Assembly (NCBI GenBank): GCA_947489925.1
Contig: CANLFK010000048.1
Coordinates: 1-13,442, forward strand
Source: Candidatus Caenarcanales bacterium
GTDB lineage: Bacteria; Cyanobacteriota; Vampirovibrionia; Caenarcaniphilales; Caenarcanaceae
Length of the DNA: 13,442 nt
Reading direction: 5' to 3'
Positions within the stretch are counted from its first letter, which is position 1. Every line of letters begins with the position of its first letter. Below are positions 1 through 7,642 of this stretch, one piece after another. The notes beneath the pieces are model-generated. The model made no database searches and was not told where the DNA came from. It was given only the letters and a program-made list of their open reading frames with translations. Position numbers and translations under genes: made by a program.

Positions 1-378
1 AAAGATTTTGAAAAGTATGATTTGTCTAATTGGTTTATTGATGAAACTTTGAAGTGTGTTAATAATTTATTTAATAAAAATATTACAGCCCAAATAAACT
101 CTCAAGCCGAAAAAAACACCTTGAAAAAATTATCAAGCGACATGAAAGAGAATATAAAAAAAGAATTTAAAATTACAAATATTAACCATATTAAGCCAGG
201 AATCGGTGAAGCCACAAGGGTTTTATTAAGAAGAATTCCAGATATTTTAATTATTAAAGATAAAGATTGCCCAGATATACAACATTTATTATTATTAGCT
301 AAACAAAAAAAAGTTGCTATTATAACAGATATAAATTTACCCTACAAAGCAGTTTCTTTGATAAAAAAGGTTTTATAA
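1..378 (+). CDS. C-terminal part of a Ter-module protein ending in a PELOTA-type RNA-binding domain (5' truncated by window)
   Basis: The frame is open from the first base (KDFEKYDLSNWF...), so this is the last 125 codons of a gene that begins upstream; the TTG at 22 is not a true start. Roughly the last 65 residues, with a conserved patch reading KPGIGEATRVLLRRIPD followed by an HLLLLAKQKKVAIIT strand-helix pattern, match the PELOTA-fold RNA-binding domain. In the biosynthetic module next to Ter stress operons this domain is fused to the C-terminus of a phosphoribosyltransferase-type protein. The TAA stop lies 4 bases before the next gene, a lyase of the same module, which supports the assignment and implies co-transcription. 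The catalytic domain itself is off-window, so the enzyme activity cannot be read here. Domain call fairly sure; full-length architecture inferred. Confidence 0.72.
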   Translation, partial: KDFEKYDLSNWFIDETLKCVNNLFNKNITAQINSQAEKNTLKKLSSDMKENIKKEFKITNINHIKPGIGEATRVLLRRIPDILIIKDKDCPDIQHLLLLAKQKKVAIITDINLPYKAVSLIKKVL

Positions 379-382
379 AGCA

Positions 383-1279
383 ATGAATGAAATTTTCCAT
401 AGACTAGGAGCTTCTTTATATATACCAGCGGCTAATAAAGATTTAATATTAATTGCTAAACAAGAAAAATATGCAAAATTAAAATCAATGATCTTTTGTA
501 CCGAAGATTCAATTATTGAAGAAGAATTACCTATCGGTTTAAATAATATAAACAAAGCTTTGAGTTTGATTGAAGAGAATAATAATTTAAAATTTATTAG
601 AGTAAGAAATCCACAAGTTTTAGAGTATTTAATTAAACAGAAAAACATTGAGAAAATCCAAGGTTTTGTACTGCCAAAAATAACAAATTCTAATATTAAT
701 GATTATTTTTGTATATTAAATAAAGTAGAAAAACCTTTTTATATTATGCCAACTCTCGAGACGAAAGAAACCTTTTGCAATGAAGCAATGAGAAGCTTAA
801 GAAAGATTTTTTTAGATTCAAAGTTTAAGTCTCGTATTTTAGCAATTAGAATTGGTGGCAATGATTTACTAAATATTTTAGACCTAAAAAGACCAAAGAA
901 TCATACTATTTATGAAACACCAATTGGTAATACTATCAGCAATTTGATTTCTATTTTTAAGCCTTTTGGTTTTAATTTGACTGCTCCCGTCTTTGAATAT
1001 TTAGATAATAATGAAATACTAAAAGCTGAAGTAAAAAGAGATTTAATTAATGGTCTCTTTAGTAAAAGTTCTATTCATCCATGTCAAATTGATATTATTG
1101 AAAATTTATATAAAGTAGAAAAATCAGATATTGAAATGGCTCAATCAATTGTATTAAACAAAGAAAAAAAAGCCGTATTCAAAATGAATGAAACTATGTG
1201 TGAAGTTTCTACGCATTATAATTGGGCTAAATCAATTATTGAGAGGTCAAAAATTCATGGAATAAATAATGAAATATGA
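383..1279 (+). CDS. HpcH/HpaI (CitE-like) TIM-barrel C-C bond lyase of the Ter-associated biosynthetic module
   Basis: Predicted aldolase or lyase that makes or breaks a C-C bond in synthesis of the nucleoside-like metabolite proposed for Ter stress modules; cytoplasmic. The 298 residues cover the whole family length. Visible landmarks: LGASLYIPA near residues 8-16, IFCTED (37-42) at the place of the CitE LEDA motif, MPTLET (122-127) and RIGGNDLL (156-163) giving E126 and D161 as likely metal ligands, TAPVFE (200-205), and FSKSSIHPCQI (226-236), matching the lysine/IHP segment of CitE. A C-terminal segment with THYNWAKSIIERS (277-289) is typical of the Ter-linked subfamily rather than of citrate lyase. 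The ATG follows the upstream stop by 4 bases; a weak AAAAGG lies about 12 bases before it. It ends facing lptC. Substrate unknown. Confidence 0.8.
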   Translation: MNEIFHRLGASLYIPAANKDLILIAKQEKYAKLKSMIFCTEDSIIEEELPIGLNNINKALSLIEENNNLKFIRVRNPQVLEYLIKQKNIEKIQGFVLPKITNSNINDYFCILNKVEKPFYIMPTLETKETFCNEAMRSLRKIFLDSKFKSRILAIRIGGNDLLNILDLKRPKNHTIYETPIGNTISNLISIFKPFGFNLTAPVFEYLDNNEILKAEVKRDLINGLFSKSSIHPCQIDIIENLYKVEKSDIEMAQSIVLNKEKKAVFKMNETMCEVSTHYNWAKSIIERSKIHGINNEI

Positions 1280-1304
1280 ATAAAAAATCTGCAAATTCCG
1301 AATA

Positions 1305-2162
1305 TTAAAAGCTATTGATTTTGACACCACCAACGGCTTGAACTGAACCATTTTTCATATTATAAATCACCTTTGAAGCTTTCAAAATTTTGCCTTTTTG
1401 ATTAACAACGACAGGCGACCCATAAAAAATTGCGGTTTCAGCATTACCATTTCCATCCATAAAAACTTCCAGCAAAGAAGACTGACAAGTTAAATCATCA
1501 TTTTGCACCCAAGCTCCATTAGAGAGCGTAATTTTTTCGGTTTTAGAATTTGCTTGTTTTAACTTTAAGATTCCGCCTTTAATAGTTAAATTATCTGAAA
1601 CTTTTGACGGAGAAACATTATAAAAGACAATATCATTCATATCAGCTGAAATTACACCTTTTTGGGCATTAATTTGCTGAGAACCGTCTGGCTTTAAAAG
1701 GACGATAACATTGCCAATTGCTTCCATTGGTACACCTTTTTGTAAAATAAATTTATCAGACTGAATTTTAATATTTTTTTCCACCATCGTAATATCAGCC
1801 CTCGGTGTTAAAACAGCTTTGCCCGTATTTTTTTCAACTACTGCATGAGGCGACTGAACCAATATTTTTATTTTATCGGAATCTTGATCATCAAAAATTT
1901 GAGCTTCTACGCCTTCAGCTGTAATTAAAGTCATTTCTTTATTAGCTAAGCCTTTTTGGGTTTTTATTTTCCAGCCTCTATGTGATTTAGCATCTAATTC
2001 AGAAATTTCAAGATTAGAAGATTCTGGGTGAAATTCTTTCTTCTCAACATTTTCTTCAAAGTTTTTGACTAATTTGTGAGATTCATAATAAGAAAGCCCT
2101 AAAATGAAAGCAATGCCACTTATGACTAAAAGAATTATGATTAATTTGAAATTTTTAAGCAA
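1305..2162 (-). CDS. lptC: LptC/OstA-like lipopolysaccharide-export periplasmic protein
   Basis: Membrane-anchored periplasmic protein predicted to pass lipopolysaccharide from the LptBFG transporter to the LptA bridge. Residues about 5-26 form one uncleaved membrane helix (LIIILLVISGIAFILGL), followed by a charged linker and repeated short beta-strands of the OstA/LptA type (for example AQKGVISAD, SPHAVVEKN, GNVIVLLKPDG, VQAVGGVKI). At 285 aa it is longer than the proteobacterial LptC of about 190 aa, matching longer LptC proteins with a second OstA-like half, as in the cyanobacterial lineage. The start is TTG: the next Met (MTLIT) would remove the membrane helix, and in-frame stops occur 10 codons upstream. 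No clear ribosome binding site is present. It stands alone, convergent with the lyase gene and divergent from the HicB-like gene. Confidence 0.8.
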   Translation of the reverse strand: MLKNFKLIIILLVISGIAFILGLSYYESHKLVKNFEENVEKKEFHPESSNLEISELDAKSHRGWKIKTQKGLANKEMTLITAEGVEAQIFDDQDSDKIKILVQSPHAVVEKNTGKAVLTPRADITMVEKNIKIQSDKFILQKGVPMEAIGNVIVLLKPDGSQQINAQKGVISADMNDIVFYNVSPSKVSDNLTIKGGILKLKQANSKTEKITLSNGAWVQNDDLTCQSSLLEVFMDGNGNAETAIFYGSPVVVNQKGKILKASKVIYNMKNGSVQAVGGVKINSF

Positions 2163-2257
2163 TTTATTAAAATTATTAGCAATTGTTCTTTACATAATAT
2201 CATTTTCAGCTTTTCTAAAGAAAAATATAGTTTAAAACAAAATTGTCAGTAGTAAAA

Positions 2258-2479
2258 ATGAAAAATTATCATATCAATTTATTTTTTAGCAAACAAGATC
2301 AAGGTTATATTGCAGATATTCCAGATTTATCTTTTTGCTCTGCATTTGGAGAAACCCCAGAACAAGTACTTAAAGAAGTTTTAAAAGAAAAAAATGCTTG
2401 GATTGAAGTGGCAATAAGTGAAGGTAAATCTATTCCAGAGCCAAAATATATGCCGTTGATTTATAAAATGGTCAGCTAA
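2258..2479 (+). CDS. Orphan HicB-like small protein
   Basis: A 73-residue protein with the HicB partial RNase H fold pattern: YHINLFFSKQDQGYIADIPDL, then CSAFGETPEQVLKEVLKEKNAWIE, then a closing IPEP motif. This is the usual order Gy-A-PDl, G-TpeeAl, IPeP. It lacks a C-terminal DNA-binding domain, so it is the short form common as stand-alone proteins in cyanobacteria. I chose ATG at 2258 because it starts right at the domain; TTG at 2243 would add five residues. No HicA toxin fits beside it: the gaps are about 95 bases upstream and 146 bases downstream. It may therefore act without a neighbouring toxin or have a partner elsewhere. Fold assignment good, antitoxin role uncertain. Confidence 0.75.
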   Translation: MKNYHINLFFSKQDQGYIADIPDLSFCSAFGETPEQVLKEVLKEKNAWIEVAISEGKSIPEPKYMPLIYKMVS

Positions 2480-2612
2480 AAATTTTTAAGATTATGATGA
2501 AATTTTAGTTATTTTTTAAATCTTACTTTAAAATAAACCTCAATATAAATTTAATTAAAATACAACAGAAAAACTTTTTAATTAAATATAAAAAACAAGA
2601 AAACTAAATAAA

Positions 2613-2619
2613 GAGAGGG
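2613..2619 (+). promoter_or_regulatory. Shine-Dalgarno of the ribonucleotide reductase gene
   Basis: GAGAGGG ends 6 bases before the GTG at 2626 and decides this start. It is the only strong Shine-Dalgarno I find in front of any gene in the window, in keeping with a highly expressed gene that uses a non-ATG start codon. Confidence 0.7.
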
Positions 2620-2625
2620 CGAATT

Positions 2626-4917
2626 GTGGAGGTAATTAAGAGGAATAATGAGAGAGAAAGGTTTAAAATACAGAAAATCGAAAAAATCTTAAATAGAGCT
2701 TGTAAAGATTTACCCGCTATCAAAACGGAAATTATTCAAACTGATATTGAATTACAATTATTTGATGGCATTAAAACAACTGATATTCACCAAGGTTTAA
2801 TTTCTGCTAGCTTACAACACATTCAATCAGAGCCAGAATATAGTGATTTAGCGGCTAGATTGCTTCTCTTTGATGTTTATAAACAATCTTTAGGCAAAAA
2901 TTCTTTTGAAGATTTAAATAAGTCTTACCGTGAAGTTTTCCCGCAATATATAAAAAATGCCATTGAAAAGAAACTTGTTTCCCCTCTTTTAGCTGAACGA
3001 TTTGACTTGGAACAATTGGCTAATGCTTTAAAACCAGAAAGAGATAATTTATTTCATTTTAATAGTTTATTTACTCTCAATGATCGCTATTTAATAAGAG
3101 ATTTAAAAGATAAAGGCTTAATTTTAGAAGCTCCGCAATTTTTCTGGATGCGTGTTGCGATGGGGATTTGCTTAAATGAAAAAGACCCAAATAAATGGGC
3201 AATTGAATTTTATAATAAAATGAGCAAGCTAGAATATCTTGCCGCTACGCCAACTTTGTTTAATAGTGGTACTTTATATTCTCAATTGAGTTCTTGCTTT
3301 GTGCTTGACTTACCAGACAGTATTGAAGGAATTGCTGATGGAATTAAAGATGTGATGTTCCTTGAAAAGCATTCAGGTGGAATTGGCATGAATGTTAGCC
3401 GCTTGCGTTCCGCAGACAGTATTATTAATTCAATTCAAGGTAAATCTTCTGGACCCATTCCATTTTTAAAAATGTTTGATTCTGTTGTGGCTGGAGTCTC
3501 GCAAGGTGGCAGAAGGCGTGGAAGCATGGCAATTTATATTGAGCCTTGGCATTTAAATATTGATGACTTTATTTTATTAAAGAATCGTGTTGGTGATGAA
3601 ACTCAAAGATTAAGAGTAATTAATACAGTTATTTGGGCTAATGATGAATTTTTGCGTAGAGCGAAAGAAGATAAATCTTGGTATTTATTTGATCCAAGCG
3701 AAGTTTCTGATTTATGCGATTTACACGGAGAAGCTTTTTCAGAACGGTATATCGAATATATAAAAATGGCAAAAGCTGGTGAATTACAGAATTACCGTGT
3801 TGTAAAAGCCAAAGACTTACTTTATAAAATATTAGCCTCTCTGGTTGAAACCGCTCATCCGTGGATAACATTCAAAGATACGGCTAATGCTAATTGCCCA
3901 ATTAATCATAAAACTTTAGTGCATTCAACTAATTTATGTACCGAAATTTTCTTGCCGACCGACTCTGAAACAACTGCTGTCTGTAATTTAACCAGTATTA
4001 ATTTGTCTCGCCATTTAAACGAAACTAAAACAGACTTTGATTATGACAAATTAAAAGAATCAGTCAGTTTGGCGATTAGACAACTTGACAATGTTATTGA
4101 TGTTAATTATTATCCAACTTCTAAGGCAAAAAAAGGCAATCAAGAATATCGTCCAGTTGGGCTGGGAGTAATGGGATTTGCTGATGCAATTGAACAGTTA
4201 GGCGTAGTTTATGGTAGCAAAGAATGTATTAACTTGACTGAAAAGATTTTTTCGACCATGCAGTCTTCAGCTATTAAAATGTCAAGCGAATTAGCCGAAG
4301 AAAGAGGCGTTTTCCCCGAATATGAAGGCAGTGAATGGCACAAAAAAGGCATTAAAATGAGAAATGGAACGGTTATGGCTATTGCCCCGACTGTAACTAT
4401 TTCGATGATAGCTGGTACTAGTCAAAGCATGGATCCAAATTATAGTAATTTTTTCACACGGAATAATATTGCGGGCAAATTTGCAGAATTTAATACTAAT
4501 TTAGTTGCCAAACTTAAAGAGTTAGATTTGTGGGATATGCTTTACCAAGATATTTTATTAGCGGGCGGTTCTGTACAAAATATTGAGGGTTTACCATTAT
4601 TAGTGAAAGATGTATTTAAAACTGCCTTTGAAATTGACCAAAAAGATATTATAAAAGTGGCGGCGGCGGCTCAGAAATATATTGACCAAGGAATTAGCCG
4701 CAATTTATATTTTGATACCAAAAATTTAGATGAATTAGCTGAAATTTATTATTATGCTTGGGAAGCCAAATTAAAAAGTACTTATTATGCTTTCTTCTCG
4801 CCTACAGCTAAAACTGAAGGTAAATTCTTATATAAAGAAGAAAATAAAAAAGCCGCTATGATTTGTGCGATTGATCCGTCAGCCGAATCCTTTGAGGAAT
4901 GTGAGGCTTGTCAGTAA
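2626..4917 (+). CDS. nrdA: Class I ribonucleoside-diphosphate reductase, alpha (large) subunit
   Basis: Reduces ribonucleoside diphosphates to deoxy forms for DNA synthesis, with a radical-carrying beta subunit that is not in this window. The 763 residues start with an ATP-cone (about 1-90, VIKRNNERERF) for allosteric control, then the barrel core. Visible catalytic set: C224 in SSCFVL and C453 in TAVCNL form the redox pair; N436, C438 and E440 lie in NLCTEI, with C438 the thiyl radical site. These positions run close to the E. coli numbers (225, 462, 437, 439, 441). Y720-Y721 (STYYAFF) fit the radical-transfer tyrosine pair. The tail ends CEACQ with C759 and C762, the cysteines re-reduced by thioredoxin or glutaredoxin. 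The start is GTG with a strong Shine-Dalgarno. No clear paired NrdR box is visible upstream. Identity is very secure; subclass within class I is not. Confidence 0.96.
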   Translation: MEVIKRNNERERFKIQKIEKILNRACKDLPAIKTEIIQTDIELQLFDGIKTTDIHQGLISASLQHIQSEPEYSDLAARLLLFDVYKQSLGKNSFEDLNKSYREVFPQYIKNAIEKKLVSPLLAERFDLEQLANALKPERDNLFHFNSLFTLNDRYLIRDLKDKGLILEAPQFFWMRVAMGICLNEKDPNKWAIEFYNKMSKLEYLAATPTLFNSGTLYSQLSSCFVLDLPDSIEGIADGIKDVMFLEKHSGGIGMNVSRLRSADSIINSIQGKSSGPIPFLKMFDSVVAGVSQGGRRRGSMAIYIEPWHLNIDDFILLKNRVGDETQRLRVINTVIWANDEFLRRAKEDKSWYLFDPSEVSDLCDLHGEAFSERYIEYIKMAKAGELQNYRVVKAKDLLYKILASLVETAHPWITFKDTANANCPINHKTLVHSTNLCTEIFLPTDSETTAVCNLTSINLSRHLNETKTDFDYDKLKESVSLAIRQLDNVIDVNYYPTSKAKKGNQEYRPVGLGVMGFADAIEQLGVVYGSKECINLTEKIFSTMQSSAIKMSSELAEERGVFPEYEGSEWHKKGIKMRNGTVMAIAPTVTISMIAGTSQSMDPNYSNFFTRNNIAGKFAEFNTNLVAKLKELDLWDMLYQDILLAGGSVQNIEGLPLLVKDVFKTAFEIDQKDIIKVAAAAQKYIDQGISRNLYFDTKNLDELAEIYYYAWEAKLKSTYYAFFSPTAKTEGKFLYKEENKKAAMICAIDPSAESFEECEACQ

Positions 4918-5061
4918 ACTATGTTTAAGAGTTTAAAAATATATGGTTTTCTCTTTAATTTAGTTATGAAATATAGGGTATATGATTTAAACAAGGAGTT
5001 AAAATTTAATAATTTAAAAGCTAAAAACTTAAGTTTATGGTAAAAGATTTTATATAGAAAA

Positions 5062-6024
5062 ATGCACCTTATAGAAAGCGCCAACATTAGTCAATTAACT
5101 ACACTCCGAATTGGTGGTGTGGCTGATAAGTTATTTGCCCCAAAAGAAAAACAAGAATTAATTAGAATTATTAAACAATTAAAAACAGAAAATATTCCTT
5201 GGGCAGTTTTGGGAGGCGGATCTAATTCATTAATTTCTTCTAATGGAGTAAGGGGAGCGGTTATTTCTACGGCTTCATTAAATTGGGTTGAAAGAGTTTC
5301 AGGGGATTTAGTTTTAATTGGTTCAGGGGCAAAAATGCCAAAATTAGCTGGACAGCTAGCACAAATGAGCTTAAGTGGTTGTGAATTTATGGAAGGAATA
5401 CCTGGTACTGTTGGTGGTGCAATTATTATGAATGCGGGTGCTCATGGGCAGTGGACTTCAGGAATTTTAGATAAAGTAACTTTTTTAGACACTTTTACTG
5501 GTGATGAAATTATTATACATAGCAGTGAGCTAGAGTTTGGTTATCGTAGTTCTACTATTGACACAAAAAGATATATTGTCATGGAAGCTTTATTTAAATT
5601 AAATGAAGACAAAACTGAATATATTACAGAAAGAATGAAGCAATACAGCCGACAGAGAAATATGAGCCAACCTAAAGGATTTTCTTCGGGCTGTATTTTT
5701 CGTAATCCTTTGCCTAATATTCCAGCTGGTAAATTAATTGATGAAATGGGCTTTAAGGGGCAAGCTTTTGGCGGAGCAGAAATTTCAAATATTCATGCTA
5801 ATTTTATAATGAATGCTCATGGTGCTTCTTCTGAAGATATTTGTCATTTAATTAATAAAATACAGACTAAAGCTTGGACAACTAGAGGAATTTGGTTAGA
5901 GCCTGAAGTTTGCGGAATGGGGCAATTTAGCGAAGAACAAAAACTATTATGGATTCATCCAAATAATAGAATAATTAATAATTCGGTTATATCTATTGAA
6001 AAAGAAATTTTAATCAAGAAATAA
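5062..6024 (+). CDS. murB: UDP-N-acetylenolpyruvoylglucosamine reductase
   Basis: FAD enzyme that reduces UDP-GlcNAc-enolpyruvate to UDP-MurNAc with NADPH, the second committed step of peptidoglycan precursor synthesis; cytoplasmic. The 320 residues show TTLRIGG (13-19), FAD-binding LGGGSNSLIS (50-59), GCEFMEGIPGTVGGA (106-120), GYR (160-162, the substrate-phase Tyr/Arg) and AGKLIDEMGFKG (222-233). The last is typical of the shorter type II MurB, which lacks the tyrosine loop of E. coli. The glutamate of the C-terminal WLEPEV segment (E282) fits the catalytic Glu. The proton-donor Ser of the usual SAGSxFKNP motif is Cys211 here (FSSGCIFRNP). The ATG start lies just before the domain; the Shine-Dalgarno is weak. 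It lies 144 bases after nrdA, with no other mur gene nearby. Confidence 0.95.
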   Translation: MHLIESANISQLTTLRIGGVADKLFAPKEKQELIRIIKQLKTENIPWAVLGGGSNSLISSNGVRGAVISTASLNWVERVSGDLVLIGSGAKMPKLAGQLAQMSLSGCEFMEGIPGTVGGAIIMNAGAHGQWTSGILDKVTFLDTFTGDEIIIHSSELEFGYRSSTIDTKRYIVMEALFKLNEDKTEYITERMKQYSRQRNMSQPKGFSSGCIFRNPLPNIPAGKLIDEMGFKGQAFGGAEISNIHANFIMNAHGASSEDICHLINKIQTKAWTTRGIWLEPEVCGMGQFSEEQKLLWIHPNNRIINNSVISIEKEILIKK

Positions 6025-6191
6025 TTCGCTAATATTAATAAAAATAAAAAACTATTGAGTCTTAATACTTAATTTGTCATTTAAATAATTGAGTATGCTT
6101 GGTAGATGATTTTTTTTTGGAATGATAGAATCAAATTCAGAAATTTCTCGTCATTATGAAATTATCAACGAAAACAGAAAGTTTAACTATT

Positions 6192-7031
6192 ATGAAAAGT
6201 AAATTTACAAATCCTTATTTTCAGTTTTTATTTTATTGTTTATTTACAGTTTCTCAAATCAGCATAGCTCAACCTTCTAATCAGCCACAGAAGCAAACTT
6301 TAACTTTAATCCAAAAGCAAGAATTAAAAGCCACAGAAACAAAAATAAAATCTTTACTAAGTCAAAATCCAAGAGTTCCAGAATTACATTTGAATTTGGG
6401 AAATAATTATTGGCAACAGGGAAGAGACGGTAAACCAATCAGACATTATTTGGCGGCTATCAAGTTAAATCCAAATTATGCTGAAGCTTATTATAATTTG
6501 GCAAATATTTATTTTGAGCAAGGAGAGCATGAATTAGCTGTTGAAAATTATGAAAAAGCAATTGAATTAAAACCTAATTTATTACAAGCTTGGAATGGGT
6601 TGGCTAATGCTTTAATTGATGAAAAAAAATATTCAGAAGCCATTGAAAAATATCAAAAAGTAATTTCGCTAGATTCCAAGAATAAAGATGCGGTTTATAA
6701 TTTATGTTCGGTTTATATTTATTCAGCTCTTTATAATAAAGCCATTTCAGCTTGTAAAAGTGCTACCGAAATAGTGGGAGATGCTCGTTCATTCAATAAT
6801 TTAGGTAATTCTTATTTTAGAACCAATCAATTTGATTTAGCTTTAGACAATTACAAAAAAGCCCTCTCTCTTGATTCAGAACTACCAGAAGCACATTTTA
6901 ATATAGCCGCCATTAGTTTAGTACATAATAAAAACAAAAGTGAAGCTTTAAGCCACCAAAAAATATTAGAAGTAATTGATCCACAAAAAGGTCATAAATT
7001 ATTAGCTTTAATTAAGTCTTCTGGCATATAA
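6192..7031 (+). CDS. Exported TPR-repeat protein
   Basis: A 279-residue protein with a signal peptide and tandem tetratricopeptide repeats, so probably a periplasmic scaffold for protein-protein contacts. From ATG 6192 the first 25 or so residues read as a classic signal (MKSKFTNPYFQFLFYCLF...), with likely cleavage after SIA before QPS. ATG 6156 is in frame and would add 12 polar residues ahead of the signal, which is less likely; GAAAG about 9 bases before 6192 gives weak support. At least five TPR units follow, with typical NLANIYFEQGEHELAVENYE, AIELKPN, KYSEAIEKYQKVISLD and NLGNSYFRTNQFDLALDNYK patterns. Its stop lies only 34 bases before the next signal-peptide gene, so the two may be co-transcribed. 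No specific partner can be named. Confidence 0.85.
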   Translation: MKSKFTNPYFQFLFYCLFTVSQISIAQPSNQPQKQTLTLIQKQELKATETKIKSLLSQNPRVPELHLNLGNNYWQQGRDGKPIRHYLAAIKLNPNYAEAYYNLANIYFEQGEHELAVENYEKAIELKPNLLQAWNGLANALIDEKKYSEAIEKYQKVISLDSKNKDAVYNLCSVYIYSALYNKAISACKSATEIVGDARSFNNLGNSYFRTNQFDLALDNYKKALSLDSELPEAHFNIAAISLVHNKNKSEALSHQKILEVIDPQKGHKLLALIKSSGI

Positions 7032-7065
7032 TTTGTTTTTTAAAATTTGTATTTGTAATCTTCTG

Positions 7066-7554
7066 ATGAAAAACCTAATTTTTATTATTGTATTTTTAAG
7101 TTTAATTACTTTATTCAAAAACCCAGCCAAAAGCGAAAACTCTTTGAATCAATTTAAATGTTTAAGCCCAGAACAAGCCGAAACAGCTAATAATATTTTA
7201 AAAGAAAAAGGTTTTATTATTGATTTTTGTTCAGATTGCGACCCAGCCAAAGCGGTAGTTAGACGAATTAATATTATTGAAACTAAAATTGAACAAACAA
7301 ATTGTGGTTCTGAAATAAAAATAAAAGGCAAAATTGTCCGTGGAATCAAGCCGCCAGTCTTCGAAGGTAAATGTAGTGAAGAATTAAGTATTTATAATCC
7401 TAGTTTTACTTTAGATTTAGCTTATGAAAAAAATATTAATATTGCTTATAGTTTTGTTTTAAATGAAGATAAAAAATCCTTTATTACAATTGCTGAATTA
7501 ATGGGCTTAGAAAGCAATAATATTTGTATTAGAAAAATTCAATTGAAAAAATAA
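7066..7554 (+). CDS. Small secreted protein with six cysteines, unknown function
   Basis: I do not recognise this family. From ATG 7066 it has 162 residues: a hydrophobic signal (MKNLIFIIVFLSLITLF) with possible cleavage near AKS before EN, then a mature part containing six Cys (FKCLS, FCSDCD, TNCGS, GKCSEE, NICIR). An even number of cysteines in an exported protein suggests disulfide bonds in the periplasm. The C-terminal half alternates short beta-prone stretches (IKIKGKIVRG, FTLDLAYE, AYSFVLN) and looks like a compact beta domain. TTG 7033 is in frame but would add 11 residues before the signal, so ATG is preferred. No lipobox, so not a lipoprotein. It follows the exported TPR gene closely, and the two may act together in the periplasm; this is inference from spacing only. 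Confidence 0.7.
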   Translation: MKNLIFIIVFLSLITLFKNPAKSENSLNQFKCLSPEQAETANNILKEKGFIIDFCSDCDPAKAVVRRINIIETKIEQTNCGSEIKIKGKIVRGIKPPVFEGKCSEELSIYNPSFTLDLAYEKNINIAYSFVLNEDKKSFITIAELMGLESNNICIRKIQLKK

Positions 7555-7642
7555 TACAATTTGTATGGCTAAATCTGGGCAAAGTTTAAGAAAAAAAATT
7601 AAAATAAAGTAATTATTCATCTCTCATCGAATCAAAAGTACA

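Noticed and set aside
2480..2625. NrdR boxes upstream of nrdA
   Set aside because: CTCAATATAAAT and TTAAATATAAAA resemble half of the consensus, but no properly spaced pair is visible and the base composition makes such matches common.
6065..6118. Hairpin (TACTTAATT/AATTGAGTA) followed by a run of nine T as a terminator after murB
   Set aside because: The stem is nearly all A-U pairs with one G-U and the T run lies about 13 bases after the stem, so it does not fit an intrinsic terminator.
6122..6202. 26-codon ATG frame overlapping the start of the exported TPR gene, as a possible leader peptide
   Set aside because: No Shine-Dalgarno, no regulatory sequence features in the peptide, and such short frames are expected by chance in AT-rich DNA.
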